64,000 nucleotides of DNA, from NCBI GenBank assembly GCA_022828595.1, contig JAKGHH010000001.1, positions 144,231,017-144,295,016 on the forward strand. Reading direction: 5' to 3'. The number at the start of each line of letters is the position of its first letter. The stretch's first letter is position 1. The notes under the pieces were generated by a model. The model made no database searches, was not told where the DNA came from, and saw nothing but the letters and a program-made list of their open reading frames with translations. This stretch comes from Nelumbo lutea (taxonomy: Eukaryota > Streptophyta > Magnoliopsida > Proteales > Nelumbonaceae). Made by a program: the position numbers and the translations under genes. Shown piece by piece: positions 55,030-64,000 of this stretch.

Positions 55030-55523
55030 GTTACTGAACCATGGGCCTATTTTTGAAACTGAACTAGAGTTATCAGTTTTTAGAAAACTGGTAACCGAAA
55101 TTGAACTAAAGCTAATCAATTAATCGGTTGACCAGTTTGGTTAACCATCGGTTCAACCCATTGGTTTTCGGCTTTTTTATATATAAATATATAATATAAT
55201 ACTAGAAATATATATAATATTATATTTTAAATAATAAATAATATATTATATATCATAAATATATATGATGCATATTTATTAATTTATAATACATAGAAAA
55301 TATAAACATATATAAAATACATAAATATACATAAAATATATAAAAATATATGTATACCAATTGGTTTGGTTAACCACCGGTTTTCTATATTGGCTAATCG
55401 AAACCGAACCGGTACCTTTGGTTTTTTATATTGGTTAACTAAAACCGAACAGATACCTTCAATTCAGTTTCAGTGAGCTTTACGATTCAATTCAGTTTTT
55501 TAGTTTTTCTTGCTCACCCCTAA
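55030..55523. repeat. AT-rich core repeat with GGTTNGGTT arms ending TTGCTCACCCCTAA
   Basis: Second copy of the family at 9905-10146. A left arm (55070-55170) of AACCGAAA/GGTTAACC words precedes a (TATA)-rich core (55180-55350). A right arm follows and ends GTTTTTCTTGCTCACCCCTAA. Confidence 0.55.
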
Positions 55524-55613
55524 TAAGAGATCCTACCAGTTGAGCCACTATCATCAATTGGTTATTAACTTGTGTGATTGGAATTAAATCAACTAAAAGT
55601 TCACAACATCATG

Positions 55614-55882
55614 GCTTTTAAAACCAGACGGTACCAGACAGTCGGACCGGAAAAATTGGGAACCAGTCAAGTGACTAGTTCGGTTTAACCCCAAAATTGT
55701 TATTTCGCCAAAAACCATTGACTTGGGCAGTCGAACCATTTGAACCATCCAACGGTTTTGGCCATTTTTTATTATTTTTTTATTTTGTCAGAACGGGCCA
55801 CCCATTTGGTTCAAACAGTCAGATTGTTCAACCCAAGAACCGGACCCCTAACCAATACGTTGTTCGATAGTTTTGAAAACCT
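55614..55882. mobile_element. MITE-like GGTTCAA repeat, copy 1
   Basis: About 270 bp. It starts GGCTTTTAAAACCAGAC and ends GATAGTTTTGAAAACC, imperfect inverted ends. It is homologous over its length to 62806-63094, sharing GGACCGGAAAAAT.GGGAACC, TTTTTTATTTT.T, and GGTTCAAA.AGTC-type blocks. Confidence 0.65.
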
Positions 55883-57110
55883 TGCACAACATTCTCAATC
55901 TTTGTTGGTAGAATCCCGATAAGTCCTAAACAAAACGTGTAAAAATGTGCACTTGCTTTGCACATGGCAATTTTAGATTATGATGGTCATGTAATAATAT
56001 GTATCTATATTTTATACTATTCCATATATAAAAAGGGTAAGGATTCAAGCCAAGTACCCGATTTCAAGTTTGTACACTACATCGGGATTGGGATTTCAAG
56101 CTAGGTCCATTGAAAATTTAGTAAAATTTCAACCTGAGCCCACTCAAGTTGCAACCTTATAAAAAGGGTTAAAATATGATACCAAAAAAAAACTTATGAG
56201 AGTTTTGATTGGTCTAAGCCATTCTAGTATTATGTTTTTACCACAACAGATTTTTCCATATAAAAATAACTTATTTTTGTTCAAGAAAAAATTATACTGT
56301 TGAAAAGACATGATGCCCTAAGAGCTTTGACCAATCAAAACCCTCTTGAATTTTGATAGATCCCACCTAATTGGTTACCACTTTTGTGATACCAGTTGAA
56401 TATTGGTTACAAGCTTTTTTTGTATTATGTATTTTCAATGTCATGGTTAGAGATGTATCCAAATACTTTGTTATGAAATTTTTATAATTTTCATACTTTT
56501 TGTATTTTTATCTTTCACTTATATTATTTAATTATGACATCACAGGGTGACACATTTGACCCAAAAGGTTAAATTGTTGATCTGCCACCAAACAGAAAAA
56601 GAATCACTTTTGGATCATTTTAGAATATTGCATTACATTTCCAACAACAATAAAAACAATTCTTGTTTATCATACTTATATTTCCTTAATTTAATTAATA
56701 TAAAATATTTGAGATGTATCCAAATGTTTTTATAAAATTTTGTATTTTTTATAATTTTTATGCTTTATCTTGTTTTTTAATTTGCATTAATTGGTAAAAC
56801 ATTCAACCTAAAATGTCAAATTGTTGACCCACCACCATATAGAAAAGTAATTTCATTTTTGGGTCGGCTTTAAATTTTACGTTTCATTTCCATTACCAAT
56901 GAAAGCAATTCTTGTTTATCACACTTATTTTTCTTTAATATGATTAATAGATAATACTAGAGATGTGTCCAAATTTTTATATAATTTTTCACTTTTGTAA
57001 TTGTTGTAGTCATTACTATTTAAGAAAATAGTTTGTTATTTAACTATGATATCATGGGTTGATCCATTTGACTGAAATGATTGAATTTCTTACCCACCAC
57101 TTGGATGGAA

Positions 57111-58112
57111 GAGCAATTTTGTTCCTAGGTTATTTTTTTATGAAAAACCATGGGTTTTATATTGTTAAGTATTGAATTTACATCTAATCAGTAGAATTTA
57201 TTGGTGAGAAAAAACACCTTAAATATAGGATTTAATAAGAGGTGGGAGTTAATAATTTAAATATAATACTATAATCAAAGGAATTAAATGAGGTTAAAAT
57301 CAATAATTCAAAATAAGTTTCTAAATAAATTGAAAAAATGATACAAAATAAAACACCAATAAAATGTAAAGAATATGAATATATCTAATAATAGAAAATC
57401 ATTTTTATTAACCAAAAGAGTAATAAAAATCATTTAAAAGAAATTACATTTTATCTTCAAATATTTTTTTAATAAAAATAATGGAAATGGTTCAATGTTA
57501 AAAACTATCATAATATTACCTTCAAATATTAAATATTACTAAAAATAATTTAAAATATCATGAGTTTTACCTTTGCACGATATGTTGGAAAAATGATGGT
57601 CCTTGTCCATGATATATTGTATATAGGGACCATCTACATTGAACTGAACAGGTGCATGTCTTATGGATATAGGACCAAAATGGTCTCTTCCACGAGATAT
57701 TCACACAATTGAACACAACCAAAATTATAATGTTTTGAATTATGCCAAGTGTCTTGGCCCTTTATTGGACCACTCTTGAAAGAAAAAACCAATCATAGTG
57801 GTCCAACTTCAACTAGACACAAAACTAATTTAAAATGAATCATTTAAAATTGTTTCCCTATTTATTCTCTTGGCATCCTATGCTTGAAACCAAGATCCTT
57901 AGAGATCTTGTCCTTATACCAGTTTGACCCAAGATTCCAATGCATTTTTGCCGTTGTTCTGCATTATATTATTTCTAACATGTTTTGCCTTGATTGTGCC
58001 TATAACACTGACCCTATTCAGCTATGATGGTGTATGTATATTGCTACCACAAAAGCAACACTATCGAAAAATAAGAATGTGTAAAAGTAGAATGAATCTA
58101 TCCAATTATGGT
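57111..58112. other. Gene-free AT-rich DNA
   Basis: No supported gene. GATGGTCC (57594) and GGACCATC (57625) are a short inverted pair. Confidence 0.4.
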
Positions 58113-58312
58113 TCTTGTGTGAAAATCGGATTTGGTCCTCACAATGTCGTACTCACACCATTCACACAGTCCCTTATAACCTTGCATCGGGAATATCTCC
58201 TCATGAAAAAAAGCATAGAAGTATGGGAATATTCCCAATACAAGGCTGCAAATGACTGTGTAAACGGTGTAAGCACAATCTTGTGGGCACTAAAGCCGGT
58301 CTCTCTTGTGTA
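58113..58312. repeat. Long imperfect hairpin
   Basis: About 55 bp at 58117-58172 (GTGTGAAAATCGG...CACACCATTCACACAGTC) pairs with 58253-58310 (GACTGTGTAAACGGTGTAAGC...CTCTTGTGT) with roughly three of four bases matching, leaving a loop of about 80 bp. It may be a foldback MITE or a small-RNA hairpin. The 129-codon frame over it (57924-58313) has no domain and is probably spurious. Confidence 0.5.
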
Positions 58313-58794
58313 ATGTTAAAAATTAAAAAGAAAAGTGAGAAATTATATAGAGTTGGCAGATTTTGTGGTGATCAAGTTATTCAAATTGGCGTCTAGAGCC
58401 AAATGTAATGAAAACAATTAAAAATATTATGAGATAAGCATTAAGGAGTAGAAACCCAAAGCACATAGATGTCATATGAGCTAGAAGAAAAACCAAGAAA
58501 AAACTTCTAAATCAAACCATTAAAAAACATAAATTGTAACATACCTAGATTATGATGATAAAGGATATTACTAACTGAACTGAAACAATTTATAGAAAAA
58601 ATAAAGGGGTCTACTATTAACTCTTTTTTAACCCAATGGTATACTAGCTTGATTGTTCCATCCTACAATGACAAAGAACAAAGGGTTATAGAAGAATAGG
58701 AGGTAGATTAATAATTGTTTTGAAAGAAATTATAAAAAAAAAAAAAAACAGCATAAAATTCCTAATGAGTGTTTGATTCTCTTAATAAAAGTAA

Positions 58795-59071
58795 TGTTAT
58801 TAATACATGTTTTAGTTCTAGAATAATAGAGAAATAAGAGAGAAGAGATGAAGAAGAAGAAGATAAGAGAAGTAGAAGAGAAAGACTGGTTTGAACTAGA
58901 GAAATCAATTCTCTCTAGTTAGTCGGATATTATTTATAGGTTTCTAATTAAAAGAACAAAGATTGTTTTGCCCTATTTAAGTATGGGACACAACATTTAA
59001 ACCAAAATATAATAGATATACACCTCACTCTTAATATAAAACAAACTACCCCTTTATAGCGGACTCTAACA
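58795..59071 (-). repeat. 3' LTR of deleted copia element
   Basis: 277 bp, similar to 61029-61325 over its length with several indels. Both share TTCTAGAATAA, AATTCTCTCTA, GATATTATTTATAGG, ACTACCCCTTTA. Confidence 0.9.
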
Positions 59072-60655
59072 CTCCCTGTGAGTATATACCATATAGTCTC
59101 AACTTGTTACATATGTAATCCATTCTTCCCTAATTCAATACTTTGGTGAACAAATATGCTCATTGACTTCCTGTGTTTACATATGCAACACTTATCACTC
59201 CACTAAGCACATTCTCTCTCACAAAGTGACAATTAACTTCTATATGTTTTGTTCTCTCACAAAATTTTGGATTAGAAGAAATGTGGATTGCAGCTTGTTG
59301 TCACAATATAACTTCACAGGGGTATCAATCTACCCCATCTCCTATAAGAGGTTCCTTAACCATACTAGTTCACATGTAGTATGCGTTATGGCTCTATATT
59401 TAGTTTCAACACTGCTTCTTGCCACCACTGTCTGCTTCTTACTCTTTCATGTCACCAAAGTGCCCCCAAGAAATGTACAATACATTGCATTTGGCTTCTT
59501 ATCAATTATTGAATCGTCCCAATCAGCATTTGTGTATCCCTCTATCTCAAGACTTCCTCTACTCCTATATCACAAGCCACCACCCAAAACTCCCTTCAAG
59601 TACTATACAATCCTTAAAACTGCATCCCAATGTATAACCTGAGGATTATACATAAACTAACTCACTCCACTAACTACGAATGATATACCTAACCGAGTAA
59701 TTGTTAGGTAATTCAACTTACCCACCAACTTCCTGTACCTTTTAGGATCTTCAAATTCTTTACATGTGTGACTACTTAACTTGACATTTGGTTCCATGGG
59801 TGTTTCAACTAGTTTGGCACCCAATAATCATGTCTCCTCTAACATATCAAGTACTTCCTTTGGCACAAATTAATACCACAATTAAACCTTACTACCTTTA
59901 TCCCAAGAAATGTTTTAACTTATCAAGATTTTTTGTCTACAAGTTATCATGTAGAAAGGTCTTCAGCCTATCAATCCCCAACCTATCATTGTCGATAATA
60001 ACTATGTCATCTAAATATACAACCAATAAAATCTTCCCAACACGTGAATCATAGTTAAATACTAAATGGTCAACCTAGCACTATCTCATGCCAAATTCTT
60101 TCACCACTACATTAAATCTATTAAAGCATGCACATAGAGACTGTTTTAGCCCATAAATGGCCATCTTGAGTCTATACACCTTACCATCCTCCCTTTGAGT
60201 AACAAACCTTGGTGGTTACTCCATATAAACCTTCTTAAGAAGGTCACCATGTAAAAAGGTATTCTTGATATTGAATTGAAACAAAAGTCAATCATACATA
60301 GCAGCTAAGAATATCAAAACATGGATGAAGTCAATCTTAGCAACAAAAGAGAAGGCCTCTATGTAGTCAATGCCATATAACTGTGAGTAGCCTTTTTCAA
60401 CCAACCAAACTTTCAACTATTCTAACTACCATTTGATAAATGCTTGACAATGTATACCCACTTACAACCTATAACATGCTTGCTAAGAAGGAGAGTGGTG
60501 AGATCACACATATGATTATGATTTAGAGCTAAGAGTTCTTCTTCCATTGCTTGACACCACCCTAGAGAGGTAAGACCTCCAACAAGACATATTGGATTAG
60601 ACCAATACAGTCCAAAATATTTATTAGATTGGATTGGACCTAGTTCACTCATAAT
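59072..60655 (-). pseudogene. Copia RNase H and RT remnants
   Basis: The minus strand near 59545-59340 reads LEIEGYTNADWDDSI, then [19 protein letters not shown] and [14 protein letters not shown], the RNase H Asp and Glu blocks. Near 60030-60000 KILLVVYLDDIVII contains the RT catalytic YLDD (60006-60017). 60652-60422 encodes AMEEELLALNHNHMCDL and HVIGCKWVYIVKHLSNGS, the RT start. Stops and frameshifts throughout. Confidence 0.85.
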
Positions 60656-61017
60656 AAATTTATATTGGATTGGGTTGGATTAAGCCAATATCTGGTCCAT
60701 TGATATAAGATAATAATACAGGTGTCAATGAAACCAGGTTTGGGTTGAAATCAATCTAAATCCAAATGAATTTGAACAAATTGGATGGTCCAGACATTGA
60801 ATTGGACTCTTCAAACCATCGATCAGAGGGTTTTCTACCAACCACCTAAAACGATCACTAAACCACCAACTAGAGGCATGCAAACCTCTAGAAGAAGAAA
60901 ACAATCACTCCTTTTCAGCCCTTCTTTAAATCTCCAAGTGATCAATGAAATATCTGTAGAACCCTAGGGTAGAGGGCGGTGCAAAAATTTTGAGCTGATC
61001 TTGACTAGTTATAGTTA

Positions 61018-61028
61018 CTCTGATACCA
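61018..61028 (-). other. Primer binding site, initiator tRNA-Met
   Basis: Minus strand TGGTATCAGAG immediately abuts the right LTR, confirming its 5' status and minus orientation. Confidence 0.9.
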
Positions 61029-61325
61029 TGTTACAGTTCAGATCTGTACACGTTTCAATTCTAGAATAACAGAGAAAAAAGAGAGGAGAGAGAAAGAAGA
61101 GAAGTAGAAGAGAAAGATTGGTTTGAACCGGAGAAGTCAATTCTCTCTAATCGGTTGGATATTATTTATAGGTTTCTAATTAAAAGAACAAAGACAGTTA
61201 TGCCCCCACTTAAGTATGAGACGCACACAACACTTAAACCAAAATATAACAGACATTACAGCACACTCTTAACATAAAACAAAATGACCAAACTACCCCT
61301 TTACAGCCGACTCTATAAAGTAACA
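61029..61325 (-). repeat. 5' LTR of deleted copia element
   Basis: 297 bp, starts TGTTACAG and ends AAAGTAACA on plus. Partner of 58795-59071. Confidence 0.9.
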
Positions 61326-61330
61326 ATTAA

Positions 61331-62805
61331 ATAAGGGAAAAAGTAAGAATAAATAAAGGAGTGGTTACATCATTTTCAAGAGAATTAAAATACAAGGGAA
61401 ATTAAAATTGAGGAAAACTAGAATGAAGATAAGAAGATTTTAGAGCAAAAACAAATCATATAAATAGTAATTGATCCAAGAATTTTCATTTGGAGGGACC
61501 AACTTAAACAAGAAAATGAGATATGGAGTAGAAGAGGTAGGGCTTAGAGAAAAATGATTTGAGAAGGTTTGGGTCTATTACAGATTTTTGTTAAATGAAA
61601 ATAAAGATTTTTTTTTTTTGGAGTTGGAAGAGCGTTAGAGAGTGATCCTTTACATTTTTACATTTTAGTTCAAGTTTCGAAGGGGCCAAAGACTCACTTT
61701 ATTATAATTTTTATCCTACCTCCACTTAATAACTATATACACTAATATAATTGCCCTTCTAACGTAAATCTTATTTTAATTATATAGTATAGATATAAAT
61801 AAGTGGATCTTTCATTAATAAAAAAAAAAAGGGATAAGTGGGCTGACTTTAAAATTAAAACGGTAAGACTTATTTTTTATGCGTGGACAAAATATAAAAT
61901 GGTCCGGATGCATTATGTCAGATGCCAGATGATGAAAATAAAGAAGCCTGTAGATGCAGGACTCTCTGGGATAAAATTGTACTGCATAGCTTTTAATTTC
62001 ATTGACTACTTTTTATTCGAAACCTCTAAGGGGATGGGGTGGTGGGGTTCTGAAACTTCTGACGTAGTACACATTAATGGAGACTCAAGGGTATGGGCGA
62101 GGCCCACTGGACCATTTACCACCAGAAAATCTGCGGATCAGGTATTTGATCCCAAGCACGCTGTTATTTTAAATAAAGCTCATTGATCATCTCAACTACT
62201 GGTTCAATCTAAATTTCAATTTTCAAACGAATTTCTCCATCTCAAGGAAATTCTAATGAGGTGTTAGACAACATGGTTGATGCTACATCAGCAAAATCAT
62301 ACACCCCTAAAATTAATCATCTCCGTTCAAAGTATTCAATATAGTGATAGTTAGCATTTTTAACCATCGATATTCTTAATCGACACCCATTAGATTATTA
62401 TTATTTTCACCTTTTATTATTTTTTTAAAGTTAAAGAGTGGCCCTAAATTCCATTTTATATAGTTATGTACTGTTAATATAAAATCTGATAGATATCGAT
62501 ACTTTGAACCATGATTTATATAAACTTCATCTATTGTAAAAGTGCGTGTGTATATGAAAATTTCAGATAATAATAATAATAATATTATTATTATTTATTT
62601 TTATTTTTTTTTGTTTAATATGATGAATATCTAATGTGAGAGAATTGAGATTTATTTAAAAAATTATATAAATTTTATATTTTATATATTTTAAATTTTT
62701 ATTATTTAATTATAACATCATGGATTAGTCCATTTGATTAGGATGTTTAAACTGATTACCCACCACTTCAATAGAATAGTGGTTTCATTTTTAGTCAATT
62801 TCAAA
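61331..62805. other. Gene-free AT-rich DNA
   Basis: The short frame 61803-62186 has no domain. 62580-62800 is a further copy of the AT-rich repeat seen at 53530-57110. Confidence 0.45.
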
Positions 62806-63094
62806 CAGTTCAAAACCAGACCGGACCGGAAAAATCGGGAACCGATCACTTGACCGGTTCCATTTTCCTCCAAAACTGTTTTTCCCCCAAAATCATTGAT
62901 TTTGGTCAGTAAACTGTTGAACCGGCCGGTTAACCGTTCGAACAGTTTTGACTGTTTTCCAATTTTTTAATTTTTTTTTAATTTTTTATTTTTTTGTTAA
63001 AACAGGCAGGACATTTGGGTCAAATGATCGGACTGTTCAAATCGATAACCAGACCCCTGACCAGTTCGATCACCGGTTCGTTTTTAAAGACCAT
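62806..63094. mobile_element. MITE-like GGTTCAA repeat, copy 2
   Basis: Homologue of 55614-55882. It starts CAGTTCAAAACCAGACCGG and ends GGTTCGTTTTTAAAGACCATG, with a T-rich centre at 62960-63000. Confidence 0.65.
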
Positions 63095-63347
63095 GATTTC
63101 AAACCAATTATCAACTTCACCGACCACCCCATGTGGGGTATGGTGTGAATTACAGATTCCAATCTGATGATGCAAAAACAACCTTACCCCACTAACTTTA
63201 GGTAGGAATCTATCATCAAATTAATATGGTATTTTTTCTTGAGAAACATTGAAGCTTTTAGTAACAAGGGCATCTTGATAGACTCCTAACGCATTTAATA
63301 GAGAATTAATATAAGTTATGTTTTAGACTCCTAGTGCATTTATATCA

Positions 63348-63710
63348 GCTTCTCCCTTGAAGTTTCATTTTAACAAAACCTTCCCTGTAGTTTTTAAAAA
63401 TCCTACAGTTACCTTCCTTCCATCATTGTCCCAACTAGAAAACATTGGCTTAAAGAGTAAAATAATTTAACTTTGTAAACTCGTTATGATTAAGTAAAGT
63501 CTAAAAGTGCAAATCTGGCATTTTGATTATATTAAAAAATTTCCTAACAAATAGTAAGGGCAATTTTATAACTCCAAAGTCTCTATTATGGAGACAATAA
63601 TATTTTATTTTCTTGATAATGAACTGATACAATGAAGGAAGAGAGGTAGTTGCAGGATTTTTCAAAACTAATGGGAAAGTTTTTGTTAAAATGAAACTTT
63701 AGGAGAGGTT
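63348..63710. mobile_element. MITE with about 80-bp terminal inverted repeats
   Basis: 63348-63432 and 63625-63710 are inverted copies containing CTCC(C)TTGAAGTTTCATTTTAAC, then AAAACCTTCCC, GTAGTTTTTAAAAATCCTAC and CTTCCTTC. Flanks TTTATATCA / TTTATATTT may be a decayed 9-bp duplication, as for Mutator-like MITEs. No coding capacity. Confidence 0.7.
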
Positions 63711-64000
63711 TTTATATTTTACTCTATTTTTTATTGCATTTCACTTCAATTATATTGATGGATAGCAATTTATTTAATGCATAGGGTAGTACTTGTCTTT
63801 TAATATAATGTATTAAATAGATTTTGAAAAATCATTTTTATGTAATTTTTGGAATGTTTTTTTAATGTGTAGTTAACAGCAAGAGGGGAGAACATACATT
63901 TTATATCAAACAAAAATTCTATACATAATGTTAGTTCATTCATAATAGAGATGTAATAATATAGATATAGATTTAATTAAACTAGAAGGGACACGCCATA

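Larger units (their letters stand above)
53530..57110. repeat. Dispersed and tandem AT-rich repeat with CATTTGACCCAAAA..CCCACCACC core
   Basis: Copies of the core lie near 53532, 53908, 54418, 56551, 56803 and 57061 (another at 62728). Each is followed by a GTAATTTCATTTTTGGGTC-like segment, CATTTCCATTA, TTCTTGTTTATCA, TTTAATATGATTAATA and GATGTGTCCAAAT. Copies at 56551-57110 are spaced about 250-260 bp. Earlier ones are more widely spaced with insertions. No coding capacity. Confidence 0.65.
58795..61325 (-). mobile_element. Internally deleted Ty1/copia element, minus strand
   Basis: Paired LTRs at 58795-59071 and 61029-61325 (TGTTA..., ...TAACA). A tRNA-Met primer site abuts the right LTR. 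Internal sequence is only about 1.96 kb and holds RNase H and RT pieces in minus orientation. Gag, protease and integrase are missing. Flanks AGTAA (58790-58794) and ATTAA (61326-61330) agree at 4 of 5 bases. LTRs differ more than in the 45703-50610 copy, so it is older. Confidence 0.9.

Noticed and set aside
57924..58313. 129-codon frame with a hydrophobic start
   Set aside because: Half of it is the arms of an imperfect hairpin. The hydrophobic part is short and there is no family match.
61803..62186. 127-codon frame
   Set aside because: No recognisable domain and not bounded by gene signals in AT-rich repeat DNA.
1..64000. CRISPR array, bacterial operon, organelle insertion or viral genome
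   Set aside because: No regularly spaced short repeats with unique spacers, no bacterial-style gene clusters, and no plastid or mitochondrial genes recognised. Pol-like sequences are all LTR retrotransposon or LINE lineages.

Overview
The window is nuclear DNA from a flowering plant. The evidence is one intact plant GRAS transcription-factor gene with an intron in its 5' leader, relics of plant LTR retrotransposon lineages (Tat and Athila of Ty3/gypsy, and Ty1/copia with initiator-tRNA-Met primer sites), many plant-type MITEs, and broken copies of plant genes (cellulose-synthase-interactive ARM protein, cullin, STRUBBELIG-type kinase). The species cannot be named from this sequence. There is no sign of bacterial, organellar or viral genome organisation.

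Layout. 1-4110 is a decayed plus-strand Tat-lineage element with gag tail, protease, RT, RNase H, a second RNase H and integrase. 4111-9870 is a non-autonomous Athila-like element: LTR, tRNA-Asp primer site, long AT-rich leader, broken gag and protease, and no pol. 10147-11658 is a minus-strand Tat gag plus LTR. 11660-32710 is gene-free and filled with MITEs and two Mutator-like elements (17703-19565, with a perfect 9-bp target duplication, and 28741-30745, with about 105-bp terminal inverted repeats). It also holds four copies of a Tourist-like MITE, three of them with TAA target duplications.

32764-38269 is the only convincing host locus. A PAT1-clade GRAS regulator (587 aa) has a G-box-rich promoter, a G-rich 43-bp minisatellite further upstream, a TATA box, a 2.5-kb leader intron carrying a MITE, and three short upstream ORFs, the last ending one base before the main ATG.

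40583-53475 is a patchwork of gene pieces: a splice-structured 5' leader-like piece, two LINE 3' ends, a CSI1-like ARM fragment, a cullin-1-like fragment and an SRF-kinase fragment. The last two keep splice sites. It is bounded on the right by a CACTA transposon terminus and invaded by a full-length copia element (45703-50610). This looks like DNA-level gene-fragment capture by a transposon and is the most interesting part of the window. 53530-64000 is AT-rich repeat debris with a second, internally deleted copia element (58795-61325), a hairpin and further MITEs.

The GRAS protein would act alone here as a nuclear regulator. Nothing else in the window forms a pathway with it. Everything else is mobile or decayed.
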